Positions 35,345 to 43,779 of a stretch of 64,000 nucleotides of DNA are shown piece after piece. Below the pieces are notes generated by a model. The model was not told where the DNA came from. It saw nothing but the letters and a program-made list of their open reading frames with translations, and did no database searches. The stretch is taken from NCBI RefSeq assembly GCF_019345465.1, contig NZ_JAHKRC010000018.1:60114-124113 (forward strand), read 5' to 3'. The stretch's first letter is position 1, and the number at the start of each line of letters is the position of its first letter. The position numbers and the translations under genes were made by a program. This DNA is from Pseudomonas sp. NKUCC02_KPG. Its GTDB lineage: Bacteria; Pseudomonadota; Gammaproteobacteria; Pseudomonadales; Pseudomonadaceae.

Positions 35345-37735
35345 ATGAGACGTTTTTGCTATCTGTGGGTTATCGGCTGGTTATGGCTGCCCTTAATGGG
35401 CAATGCGGTGCCTGTGCCTGCGGCCCAATTGTCGGCGGATCAGCGCGAGTGGCTGGCCCAGCACAAGGAGCTTCGGGTAGGGCTTGTCTTGCAGGCGCCC
35501 TATGCCAAGTTTGATCAACGGTTACAGCAGCTTTCGGGCGCCAACGTCGAGCTGATGAAGTGGCTGGCCCAGGCGCTGGATGTTGAGCTGATATGGCGTA
35601 ACTATCAGGACCTGGCGCAACTTGAGCAAGCTGCCCGCGCCGGTGAAATCGATCTTGTGCCCGGCTTGACCCAGACCCCGGCCGGTTTGCGGTTGTGGCA
35701 GTTTTCCGATCCTTACATGCGTGTGCCGCAGTTGTTGGTGGGCACACGTAATGGCACCGGTTCGGTGGACCTGGAACGAGTCGACAGCCAGACCCGGGTC
35801 GCGGTGCGCATGCCCAGCGCCACGGCCGATTTTTTGCGCAGCAGTTACCCCGGCCTCAACCTGCAAGGTGTGCCGCTGGAGCGTCAGGCTCTGCAACTGC
35901 TGCTCAGTCAGCAAGCGACTTATGCCGTTATCGATGAGGCCCAGCTCAGTCGTTTGTCGGTCGAGCCGGAGTTCGCGGAGCTGGCCGTGGTGGGTGATGT
36001 CGGCTTGCCGCAGCTGTTGCGGGTTGCGACGCGCCGCGACTGGCCCCAATTGGCCGACATCGTTGAGCGCGGGCTGCATGCAATCCCGGCGCGGGACATG
36101 GAGCAACTGCACAGCCGCTGGCTGCAGCCCAAGTATCCGCACCTTGGGCCATCGCCCGGCTTTTGGCAGAACCTGAGTTTACTGATGGGTGCGTTGTTGC
36201 TGGCCAGCATGGCGATTGTGGTGTGGCAGCGTCGCCAGCAAACGGCCCTGGAGCGCGCGTTACTCAGCGCCCGCGAAGATCTTGTCGTGCGCACGGCCAG
36301 TGCCCAGGCGCTGCGCTTGAGCCAGTTCTCAATCGACCAAAGCCCGGTGGGTATCTTGTGGGTCAATTGGGACAGCCACGTGCGCTATGCCAATCGAGCG
36401 GCTGAAGACATGCTCGGCTATCAGCCGGGTGCCGTGCTGGATCGACCGTTAAGCGATTTTGAACCGGGTCTGAACATGGACCGTTGGCTGAATATGTGGC
36501 GGCGTGCGCGCAATCACAAAGAGGGTGTTCACCGCAGTGAAACCCTATGCGTGCGGGCCGATGGCAGTGAGTTTCCCGCCGATGTGACCTTGAGCTTTCT
36601 GCGCTTTCAGACGTCGGAGTACTTGGTCGTGTACCTCAATGACATCACTGAGCGGCACCGGGTACAGGCCGCCTTGCAAGAAAGTGATGCGCGCTTGCAG
36701 GGCATTGCTGCCAACGTACCGGGGCTGGTCTTTCGTCTGGAGCGTTCGTTGCTGACGGGTGAACTGGATTTCCCCTATATCAGTGAGGGCAGCGAAAGCC
36801 TTGCCGGTTTTTCTCCGGCAACACTGCGCCTGCGCGAGGTAGGCCTGCGTAGCCTGGTGCATCCTGATGACAGGGCTGACTACCATCGTGTGCAGGACAT
36901 GGCGCTCGACAGCGACAGTGACTGGTCATGGCAGGGTCGGATATTGACCCGTCAGGGGCAGCAGCGTTGGGCCGAAATCAAGGCGATAACCCGTCGCCTG
37001 GATGATGGCACCGTAGTATGGGATGGCATTGTCTGGGATATCAGCGAAAGCAAGCGCATTGAACTTGAGCTGGACAGTTCCCGCGGGCAGTTGCGTGAAT
37101 TGTCGGCGCACCTCGAAAGTGTGCGCGAAGAAGAGAAAGCGCGCATCGCCCGTGAGGTTCATGATGAGCTGGGGCAGATGTTGACGGTGCTTAAACTGGA
37201 AACCTCGATGTGCGAGCTGGCTTACGCGCAGCTTGATCCGGGGTTGAATGAGCGGCTCAACAGCATGAAAAGGCTGATTGCCCAGCTCTTTCAGTTGGTG
37301 CGCGATGTGGCCACGTCACTGCGACCACCGATTCTGGATGCAGGTATCAGTTCGGCCATCGAGTGGCAGGCCAGGCGCTTTGAAGCGCGCACGCACATCC
37401 CGTGTCTGGTGCAGGTGCCGGAGCACTTGCCGCCGCTTGGAGCGGCCAAGGAAGTGGGCTTGTTTCGTATCTTGCAAGAAGCGCTGACCAATGTGATGCG
37501 CCATGCTCACGCGCACACGGTTGAGCTGACCTTGAGTGTGGAAGGCAAGGAGCTGTGCCTGAACATCAGTGATGATGGGCAAGGCTTTGTGCCTGACACT
37601 GGCAGGCCGACGTCCTTCGGCGTCGTGGGGATGCGTGAGCGGGTCTTGATGCTGGGCGGAACCTTGTCTCTGCACAGTGTTCCGGGGGAGGGGACGACCC
37701 TGATTGTACGCGTGCCTTTGGTTGATAAAAGTTGA
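35345..37735 (+). CDS. agtS: Sensor histidine kinase with periplasmic solute-binding domain (AgtS-like)
   Basis: A 796-residue kinase. The signal/membrane segment at 1-20 precedes an SBP_bac_3-type sensor (about 35-265), a membrane helix (about 277-298), two PAS regions (about 325-440 and 445-575) and a HisKA_3 module with the acceptor His in RIAREVHDELGQ. The HATPase domain has ALTNVMRHAHA and SDDGQGF. The position in front of a LuxR-type regulator and a four-gene ABC transporter matches AgtS of P. aeruginosa, which responds to 5-aminovalerate/GABA. The ligand here is inferred from synteny. Confidence 0.85.
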   Translation: MRRFCYLWVIGWLWLPLMGNAVPVPAAQLSADQREWLAQHKELRVGLVLQAPYAKFDQRLQQLSGANVELMKWLAQALDVELIWRNYQDLAQLEQAARAGEIDLVPGLTQTPAGLRLWQFSDPYMRVPQLLVGTRNGTGSVDLERVDSQTRVAVRMPSATADFLRSSYPGLNLQGVPLERQALQLLLSQQATYAVIDEAQLSRLSVEPEFAELAVVGDVGLPQLLRVATRRDWPQLADIVERGLHAIPARDMEQLHSRWLQPKYPHLGPSPGFWQNLSLLMGALLLASMAIVVWQRRQQTALERALLSAREDLVVRTASAQALRLSQFSIDQSPVGILWVNWDSHVRYANRAAEDMLGYQPGAVLDRPLSDFEPGLNMDRWLNMWRRARNHKEGVHRSETLCVRADGSEFPADVTLSFLRFQTSEYLVVYLNDITERHRVQAALQESDARLQGIAANVPGLVFRLERSLLTGELDFPYISEGSESLAGFSPATLRLREVGLRSLVHPDDRADYHRVQDMALDSDSDWSWQGRILTRQGQQRWAEIKAITRRLDDGTVVWDGIVWDISESKRIELELDSSRGQLRELSAHLESVREEEKARIAREVHDELGQMLTVLKLETSMCELAYAQLDPGLNERLNSMKRLIAQLFQLVRDVATSLRPPILDAGISSAIEWQARRFEARTHIPCLVQVPEHLPPLGAAKEVGLFRILQEALTNVMRHAHAHTVELTLSVEGKELCLNISDDGQGFVPDTGRPTSFGVVGMRERVLMLGGTLSLHSVPGEGTTLIVRVPLVDKS

Positions 37736-37748
37736 TGAGGAATTGCCC

Positions 37749-38378
37749 GTGATTCGTGTACTGGTAGCGGAAGACCACACCATTGTGCGTGAAGGGATCA
37801 AGCAATTGATCGGCCTGGCCAAAGACCTGCTGGTGGTGGGTGAGGCCAGCAATGGGGAGCAGTTGCTGGAAACCTTGCGTCATGTGCCGTGCGAAGTCGT
37901 GCTGCTGGACATCTCCATGCCTGGGGTCAATGGCCTTGAGGCGATACCGCGTATTCGGGCCTTGAACAATCCACCGGCAATCCTGGTGTTGTCGATGCAC
38001 GATGAAGCGCAAATGGCGGCGCGGGCGCTGAAGTTTGGGGCGGCGGGTTATGCCACTAAAGACAGCGACCCGGCGCTATTACTGATGGCGATCCGCAAGG
38101 TGGCGGCAGGGGGGCGCTATATCGACCCGGACCTGGCTGACCGCATGGTGTTTGAAGTGGGCCTGACCGATTCGCGCCCTTTGCATGCCTTGCTGTCCGA
38201 GCGTGAATTTTCGGTGTTCAAGCGCCTGGCCCAGGGCGTTAACGTCAATGACATTGCCCAGCAGCTGGCGCTGAGCAGCAAGACCATCAGCACCCACAAG
38301 GCGCGCCTGATGCAAAAGCTCAACGTCACGTCGCTGGCCGAGTTGGTGAAATACGCGATGGAGCACAAGTTGTTGTAA
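37749..38378 (+). CDS. agtR: NarL/LuxR-family response regulator (AgtR-like)
   Basis: A 209-residue regulator. The receiver has acidic residues in VLVAEDHTIVREG, phospho-acceptor Asp54 in VLLDISMPGVNG, and Lys in YATKDSDP. The C-terminal LuxR helix-turn-helix is FSVFKRLAQGVNVNDIAQQL followed by SSKTISTHKARLMQKLNV. I choose the GTG at 37749, 13 bases after agtS with GATGAGGAA in front; a longer frame from 37704 would overlap agtS and adds non-family residues. Partner of the kinase upstream; likely controls the transporter genes downstream. Confidence 0.9.
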   Translation: MIRVLVAEDHTIVREGIKQLIGLAKDLLVVGEASNGEQLLETLRHVPCEVVLLDISMPGVNGLEAIPRIRALNNPPAILVLSMHDEAQMAARALKFGAAGYATKDSDPALLLMAIRKVAAGGRYIDPDLADRMVFEVGLTDSRPLHALLSEREFSVFKRLAQGVNVNDIAQQLALSSKTISTHKARLMQKLNVTSLAELVKYAMEHKLL

Positions 38379-38395
38379 CGACTTGCCTTGTTCCC

Positions 38396-38486
38396 GTAGT
38401 CGCTGCCGAAGGCTGCGAAGGAGATCGCAGGGTCTTCAAGAAAACGGGTTGCTCCGCAACCCTTCGCAGCCTTCGGCAGCGACTAC
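38396..38486. repeat. REPIN of the GTAGTCGCTGCCGAAGG family
   Basis: GTAGTCGCTGCCGAAGG at 38396 and its complement ending GGCAGCGACTAC at 38486 form long inverted arms; the pairing extends outwards over TTCCC/GGGA. The centre holds a second inverted repeat (CGGGTTGCTCCGCAACCC). It lies just after agtR. The arm sequence is the same as in the element next to the RAYT gene at 43628-43686. Confidence 0.9.
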
Positions 38487-38552
38487 AGGGACAAGGGTCA
38501 TGCCTGTTTGCGACATTTTTGGCTGCCAGCCTTTAGCAAGTGCGTACGGGTG

Positions 38553-38707
38553 TCCTGATCACCATCCTGATCACGACATCTCTGTAGGGCAATCCCTACC
38601 CAAAGCCTTCCAGACTCCTGATGTGAATCTCTCTCACCCCCCGATTTCTGTGGGGTAGCCGCTTCTTTAGTCTTGGGCTACGGCAGTCCAAAACAAAAGG
38701 TGTGGTT
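38553..38707 (+). promoter_or_regulatory. Candidate operator region before the agtABCD-like transporter
   Basis: This part of the 329-base agtR-agtA gap contains a 12-base tandem repeat TCCTGATCACCA/TCCTGATCACGA (38553-38576) and a perfect palindrome GTAGGG-CAAT-CCCTAC (38584-38599). ACCCC and GGGGT arms follow at 38636-38656. The palindrome has the size and symmetry of sites bound by NarL/LuxR-type regulators, so it is a candidate AgtR site. No clear -24/-12 or -35/-10 pair was found. Confidence 0.4.
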
Positions 38708-39832
38708 ATGAGTGAGGTCGGTGCAAGCGCTGGGGCGGATGAGATTCTGGTCAGCTTTCGTGGCGTGCAAAAGAGCTACGACGGTGAAAACCTGATCGTC
38801 AAAGATCTCAATCTGGAGATTCGCAAAGGCGAGTTCCTGACCTTGCTCGGGCCTTCCGGTTCGGGCAAAACCACCAGCCTGATGATGCTGGCCGGTTTCG
38901 AGACGCCAACCGCCGGTGAGATTTTGCTGGCCGGACGTTCGATCAATAACGTGCCGCCGCACAAGCGCGACATCGGCATGGTGTTTCAAAACTATGCGCT
39001 GTTCCCGCACATGACCGTGGCCGAAAACCTCGGCTTTCCCCTGTCGGTACGCGGGCTGAACCGAACCGATATCAGTGAGCGGGTCAAGCGGGTACTGAGC
39101 ATGGTTCAGCTCGACGCCTTCGCCCAGCGTTACCCGGCCCAGCTGTCTGGCGGCCAGCAACAGCGTGTGGCGCTGGCCCGTGCGCTGGTGTTCGAGCCAC
39201 AGCTGGTGCTGATGGACGAACCTTTGGGGGCTCTGGACAAGCAACTGCGTGAACACATGCAGATGGAAATCAAACACCTGCACCAACGCCTGGGCGTGAC
39301 CGTGGTCTACGTGACCCACGACCAGGGTGAAGCGCTGACCATGTCCGACCGCGTTGCCGTGTTCCACCAGGGTGAAATCCAGCAAATCGCCCCGCCGCGC
39401 ATGCTCTATGAAGAGCCAAAAAATACTTTTGTTGCCAACTTTATCGGCGAGAACAACCGCCTCAATGGCCGCCTGCTCAGCCAGGACGGCGATCGCTGCG
39501 TAGTCGAGCTGAGCCGGGGCGAGAAAGTCCAGGCACTGGCGGTGAATGTCGGTCGTACAGGTGATCCGGTCACCCTGTCGATTCGCCCTGAACGTATCAG
39601 CCTCAATGGTTCCAGCGAGTCGTGCGCCAATCGGTTCTCGGGTCGGGTTGAGGAGTTTATCTACCTGGGCGACCACGTCCGGGTGCGCCTGGAAGTCTGC
39701 GGCATGAACGATTTCTTTGTGAAACAGCCGATTGCCGAGCTGGACCCCACCCTGGCCGTCGGCGACGTCGTGCCGCTGGGCTGGCAGGTCGAACATGTAC
39801 GTGCGCTGGACCCTCTCTTAGAGGCGAATTGA
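38708..39832 (+). CDS. agtA: ABC transporter ATP-binding protein, polyamine/GABA type (AgtA-like)
   Basis: A 374-residue PotA-type ATPase. Walker A is LLGPSGSGKTTS, the signature is LSGGQQQRVALARAL, Walker B is LVLMDEPLGALD, and the switch His is in VTHDQGEALT. A TOBE domain fills the C-terminal 130 residues. I start at the ATG at 38708; a GTG two codons upstream is possible. It is the first gene of a transporter of four genes that pseudomonads use for amine compounds such as 5-aminovalerate or GABA. Confidence 0.9.
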   Translation: MSEVGASAGADEILVSFRGVQKSYDGENLIVKDLNLEIRKGEFLTLLGPSGSGKTTSLMMLAGFETPTAGEILLAGRSINNVPPHKRDIGMVFQNYALFPHMTVAENLGFPLSVRGLNRTDISERVKRVLSMVQLDAFAQRYPAQLSGGQQQRVALARALVFEPQLVLMDEPLGALDKQLREHMQMEIKHLHQRLGVTVVYVTHDQGEALTMSDRVAVFHQGEIQQIAPPRMLYEEPKNTFVANFIGENNRLNGRLLSQDGDRCVVELSRGEKVQALAVNVGRTGDPVTLSIRPERISLNGSSESCANRFSGRVEEFIYLGDHVRVRLEVCGMNDFFVKQPIAELDPTLAVGDVVPLGWQVEHVRALDPLLEAN

Positions 39833-39872
39833 TCGCCCCGGCTTCACCAACCCTGCACAGTGGAGAATAACA

Positions 39873-40913
39873 ATGCATACATCCTTCAAGTTCACGGCCT
39901 TAAGTCTGGGCCTGATGTTTGCGGCCAATGCACTGGCCGCAACCGATCTGACCGTGGTGTCGTTTGGCGGCGCAAACAAGGCCGCCCAGGTCAAAGCGTT
40001 TTACGCCCCTTGGGAAGCCAAGGGCGACGGCAAGATCATTGCCGGGGAATACAACGGTGAAATGGCCAAGATCAAGGCCATGGTCGACACCAAAAGCATC
40101 TCCTGGGACCTGGTAGAAGTGGAATCTCCAGAGCTGTCCCGCGGTTGCGACGAGGATATGTTCGAACCCCTGGACCCGGCGTTGTTCGGCAATCCTGATC
40201 AATACGTCAAAGGCGCGATTCAGTCCTGTGGGGCGGGCTTCTTTGTGTGGTCCACCGTTCTGGCCTACAACGCCGACAAACTGAAAACCGCGCCAACCAG
40301 CTGGGTGGATTTCTGGGACACCAAGACCTTCCCGGGTAAACGCGGGCTGCGCAAAGGCGCCAAGTACACCCTGGAATTCGCGTTGATGGCTGATGGCGTC
40401 GCGCCCAAGGATGTGTACACCGTGCTGGCGAGCAAGGACGGTCAGAACCGTGCCTTTAAAAAGCTCGATGAGCTCAAGCCGAGCATTCAATGGTGGGAAG
40501 CGGGCGCTCAGCCGCCTCAATACCTGGCCTCTGGCGATGTGGTGATGAGCTCGGCCTACAACGGTCGAATCGCTGCCGTGCAAAAAGAAAGCAATCTGAA
40601 AATCGTGTGGAACGGCGGCATCTACGATTTTGATGCATGGGCCATCCCTAAAGGCCTGGGCAAAGCCAAGGCGGACGCGGCGAAGAAGTTCATGGCGTTC
40701 ACCCTGCTGCCACAACAGCAAAGCGTCTATTCGCAAAACATCGCTTACGGCCCGGCCAACAAGGAGGCGATGCCATTGCTGCCTAAAGAGGTTCAGGCCG
40801 ACATGCCTACAGCCCCGCAAAACATCGCCAACCAGGTGCAGATCGATGTCAGCTTCTGGGCTGACAACGGCGAGCAACTGGAACAGCGTTTCAACGCCTG
40901 GGCTGCCAAGTAA
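39873..40913 (+). CDS. agtB: ABC transporter periplasmic substrate-binding protein (AgtB-like)
   Basis: A 346-residue PotD/SBP_bac_8-type binding protein with a cleavable signal peptide ending in AANALA. It begins TDLTVVSFGGANKAAQVKAF, the usual first strand and loop of this group, and has the later YDFDAWAIPKGLGKAKADAAKKF segment. It delivers substrate to the two permeases downstream. The substrate (an omega-amino acid or polyamine) is inferred from gene order. Confidence 0.9.
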   Translation: MHTSFKFTALSLGLMFAANALAATDLTVVSFGGANKAAQVKAFYAPWEAKGDGKIIAGEYNGEMAKIKAMVDTKSISWDLVEVESPELSRGCDEDMFEPLDPALFGNPDQYVKGAIQSCGAGFFVWSTVLAYNADKLKTAPTSWVDFWDTKTFPGKRGLRKGAKYTLEFALMADGVAPKDVYTVLASKDGQNRAFKKLDELKPSIQWWEAGAQPPQYLASGDVVMSSAYNGRIAAVQKESNLKIVWNGGIYDFDAWAIPKGLGKAKADAAKKFMAFTLLPQQQSVYSQNIAYGPANKEAMPLLPKEVQADMPTAPQNIANQVQIDVSFWADNGEQLEQRFNAWAAK

Positions 40914-40981
40914 GCAGCGCTGAAATGCGGTGCGATCCATTGGGTCGCACCGCCATCGTTTAAAGTTTTTCGGAGTTCGCC

Positions 40982-42229
40982 ATGGCCGTCGCCGTTCCCC
41001 TGAACGAGGTCTCCAGCCCCACCTTGAAGAAGCGCCTGGCGCATGCCGAGCGGATCAACCGCTGGAAGGCGCAGGCGCTGATTGCCCCCTTGGTGATCTT
41101 TTTACTGCTGGTGTTTCTGGTACCGATTGCGGCATTGCTCTACAAAAGTGTCGGTAACCCGGAGGTGGTCGAAGGTTTGCCGCGCACGGTGGTTGCCGTG
41201 GAGAGCTGGGATGGCAAGGGCTTGCCCGCCGAGCCTGTGTACAAGGCCCTGAGTGAAGACTTGGCCGAAGCCCGCAAGAATCAAGTCTTGGGCGATTTGT
41301 CCAAGCGTCTGAATATGGAATTGGCCGGCTATCGCAGCCTGTTGATGAAAACCGCCAAGGCGCTGCCATTCAAGGCGGCCCCTGAGTCTTACAAAGATGC
41401 GATGGAAGTGATTGATGAACGTTGGGGCGACCCGGCGTACTGGCAGGCGATCAAGCGCAACAGCTCCAGTGTGACTACGTTTTATCTGCTGGCGGCGGTC
41501 GATCACCGCATCGATGATCTGGGTGAAATCGCCCAGGCCACTCCCGATCAGTCGATCTACCTGGACATCTTCGCCCGTACCTTCTGGATGGGCTTTGTGA
41601 TCACCTGTATTTGTCTGGTGCTGGCCTACCCGTTGGCGTATTTGCTGGCCAACCTGCCAACACGGCAAAGCAACCTGTTGATGATTCTGGTGCTGTTGCC
41701 ATTCTGGACCTCGGTGCTGGTGCGGGTCGCGTCCTGGATTGTGTTGCTGCAGTCAGGCGGTCTGATCAACAGCGCGTTGCTCAGCATGGGTTTGATCGAC
41801 AAGCCGCTGGAGCTGGTGTTTAACCGCACCGGGGTTTACATCGCGATGGTGCACATTCTTTTGCCGTTCATGATCCTGCCAATCTACAGCGTGATGAAAG
41901 GCATATCGCCTACCTATATGCGTGCAGCCATCTCGCTGGGTTGTCATCCGTTTGCGAGCTTCTGGCGGGTGTACTTCCCGCAGACCTACGCCGGTATAGG
42001 AGCAGGTTGCTTGCTGGTGTTCATCATTGCTATTGGCTACTACATCACCCCGGCCTTGCTCGGCAGCCCGAATGACCAGATGGTCAGCTACTTCGTGGCG
42101 TTCTACACCAACACCAGCATCAACTGGGGCATGGCGACAGCATTGGGCGGCTTGTTATTGCTGGCTACCGTCGTGCTGTACCTGATGTACAACTGGCTGG
42201 TAGGCGCCAGCCGCCTGCGTTTGAGTTAA
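40982..42229 (+). CDS. agtC: ABC transporter permease with large periplasmic insertion (AgtC-like)
   Basis: A 415-residue inner-membrane permease. The first helix (about 30-55, ALIAPLVIFLLLVFLVPIAAL) is followed by about 150 hydrophilic residues before the second helix near residue 200. The rest is a normal PotB-type core with the EAA-like loop AAISLGCHPFASFWRVYFPQTYAG, which docks on the ATPase. PotB-type permeases without the insertion are near 280 residues, so the extra domain is distinctive of this subgroup. It forms the channel with the next gene. Confidence 0.88.
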   Translation: MAVAVPLNEVSSPTLKKRLAHAERINRWKAQALIAPLVIFLLLVFLVPIAALLYKSVGNPEVVEGLPRTVVAVESWDGKGLPAEPVYKALSEDLAEARKNQVLGDLSKRLNMELAGYRSLLMKTAKALPFKAAPESYKDAMEVIDERWGDPAYWQAIKRNSSSVTTFYLLAAVDHRIDDLGEIAQATPDQSIYLDIFARTFWMGFVITCICLVLAYPLAYLLANLPTRQSNLLMILVLLPFWTSVLVRVASWIVLLQSGGLINSALLSMGLIDKPLELVFNRTGVYIAMVHILLPFMILPIYSVMKGISPTYMRAAISLGCHPFASFWRVYFPQTYAGIGAGCLLVFIIAIGYYITPALLGSPNDQMVSYFVAFYTNTSINWGMATALGGLLLLATVVLYLMYNWLVGASRLRLS

Positions 42230-42239
42230 GGAGAGCGCC

Positions 42240-43064
42240 ATGCTGAGCCCCTATATGTCACCCGTTGAGCGGGTCTGGTTCTACAGCTTGCGCATTCTTT
42301 GCGGGCTGATTCTGTTGTTCCTGATTTTACCGGTGCTGGTGATTATTCCGTTGTCGTTCAACTCGGGCAGTTTCCTGGTGTATCCGTTGCAGGGTTTTTC
42401 GCTGCACTGGTATCAGGATTTCTTCGCCTCAGCGGAGTGGATGCGTGCCCTGAAAAACAGCGTGATCGTGGCCCCGTTGGCGACCGTGCTGGCGATGGTA
42501 TTCGGCACGCTGGCGGCGATCGGCCTGACCCGAAGTGACTTTCCGGGCAAGGCACTGGTGATGGCCCTGGTGATTTCGCCGATGGTGGTGCCGGTGGTGA
42601 TCATTGGTGTGGCCAGTTACCTGTTTTTTGCGCCGCTGGGACTGGGTAACAGCTACATCTCGCTGATCGTGGTGCATGCGGTCTTGGGTGTGCCGTTTGT
42701 GATCATTACCGTGTCGGCGACATTGCAGGGCTTCAACCACAATCTGGTTCGGGCGGCTGCCAGCCTGGGAGCTTCACCGTTGACGGCCTTTCGCCGAGTG
42801 ACATTGCCACTCATTGCCCCGGGGGTGATTTCGGGGGCGTTGTTTGCCTTTGCGACCTCGTTTGATGAAGTAGTGGTCACCCTGTTTCTGGCTGGCCCTG
42901 AACAGGCGACCTTGCCACGGCAGATGTTCAGCGGCATCCGCGAAAACCTCAGCCCGACCATTGCTGCGGCTGCGACCTTGCTGATTGCGTTTTCGGTGGT
43001 GTTGTTGCTTACGCTTGAATGGCTGCGCGGGCGTAGCGAGAAGCTACGCACGGCACAGGCCTAG
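42240..43064 (+). CDS. agtD: ABC transporter permease, PotC type (AgtD-like)
   Basis: A 274-residue permease with six predicted membrane helices. The EAA-type coupling loop is RAAASLGASPLTAFRRVTLPLIAPGV. It starts 10 bases after agtC and completes the transporter. The stop codon TAG lies inside a CTAG that also supplies the stop of the convergent RAYT gene on the other strand, so the two coding regions overlap by 4 bases. A GCGTAGC...GCTACGC hairpin lies in the last codons. Confidence 0.92.
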   Translation: MLSPYMSPVERVWFYSLRILCGLILLFLILPVLVIIPLSFNSGSFLVYPLQGFSLHWYQDFFASAEWMRALKNSVIVAPLATVLAMVFGTLAAIGLTRSDFPGKALVMALVISPMVVPVVIIGVASYLFFAPLGLGNSYISLIVVHAVLGVPFVIITVSATLQGFNHNLVRAAASLGASPLTAFRRVTLPLIAPGVISGALFAFATSFDEVVVTLFLAGPEQATLPRQMFSGIRENLSPTIAAAATLLIAFSVVLLLTLEWLRGRSEKLRTAQA

Positions 43065-43519
43065 AACCAGCAAGCATCCCACAAGGGGTAATCACCGATC
43101 CGCGTGGTCAATTGGGCGCGGATCGGGTTTTTGATGATGTAGCGGGCGGCGGCCTTGAGGTCATCTTCCTGGCGCAAAGCGCGGTCGTGGTAACCCTTTT
43201 GCCATAACCGGCTTGCGGATTGGGCGGCCCGGTTGACGGCGACGCTGCTGCGCGACTTGATGCGGCACATCAGTTCACCCAGGGTTTTACGGCGTAGCTC
43301 TACCAGCCAATGACAATGGTCGGGCATGACCACCCAGGCGATTGAATGGACGATGCCTTCGTCATGGGCTTGCCTGAGTTGTGTGACGACGAGACGCCCT
43401 AAATGGAAATCGCTGAAAATCGGGCGTCTGCGATCGGTGACGGTTGTGAGCAGGTAAATACGGCCAGGTTCGGAGTAGCGGCCTTTTAGTAGTTGGTTGC
43501 TGGTAAATACTCGTGGCAT
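43061..43519 (-). CDS. REP-associated tyrosine transposase (RAYT, IS200-like Y1 family)
   Basis: A 152-residue Y1-type protein. It opens PRVFTSNQLLKGRYSEPGRIYLLTT and has the His-x-His metal motif as MPDHCHWLVEL (His68, His70). RLWQKGYHDRALRQEDDLK and AARYIIKNPIRAQL are hallmarks of RAYTs; Tyr110 and Tyr127 are the candidate nucleophiles. Known RAYTs bind and cut REP sequences and are usually single chromosomal genes flanked by REPs, not mobile ISs. A REPIN lies about 110 bases upstream. Length and motifs look intact, so the gene is probably functional. Confidence 0.93.
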   Translation of the reverse strand: MPRVFTSNQLLKGRYSEPGRIYLLTTVTDRRRPIFSDFHLGRLVVTQLRQAHDEGIVHSIAWVVMPDHCHWLVELRRKTLGELMCRIKSRSSVAVNRAAQSASRLWQKGYHDRALRQEDDLKAAARYIIKNPIRAQLTTRIGDYPLWDACWF

Positions 43520-43627
43520 TCCTTTGCCCTCGACGCAGTGGGTATTTGTTTAACCTAGATGGCTAACGAGGGAGTGGCCTGATCCTTTATTCGCAAAATA
43601 TTGCAGAAAGGTGCTTCGGTCCTTTTC

Positions 43628-43706
43628 GCAGCCTTCGGCAGCGACTACAGATTATGTGTGTCTTTGTAGTCGCTGCCGAAGGCTGCGATCGGTCGCGAAG
43701 CGACCG
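43628..43706. repeat. REPIN next to the RAYT gene
   Basis: Perfect 22-base inverted arms at 43628-43649 and 43665-43686 (core GCAGCCTTCGGCAGCGACTA and complement) around a 15-base loop. A further hairpin CGGTCGC-GAA-GCGACCG follows at 43690-43706. The arms match the element at 38396-38486. It lies upstream of the RAYT start and between RAYT and rpe. The short loop suggests an almost minimal REP doublet. Confidence 0.92.
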
Positions 43707-43779
43707 TAAGGCGGTGTGCGGCACATAGCCAGCGGTATACAATGTGCGCCACCGTGTTTAGCCCACTAAAAGGTGCGTC

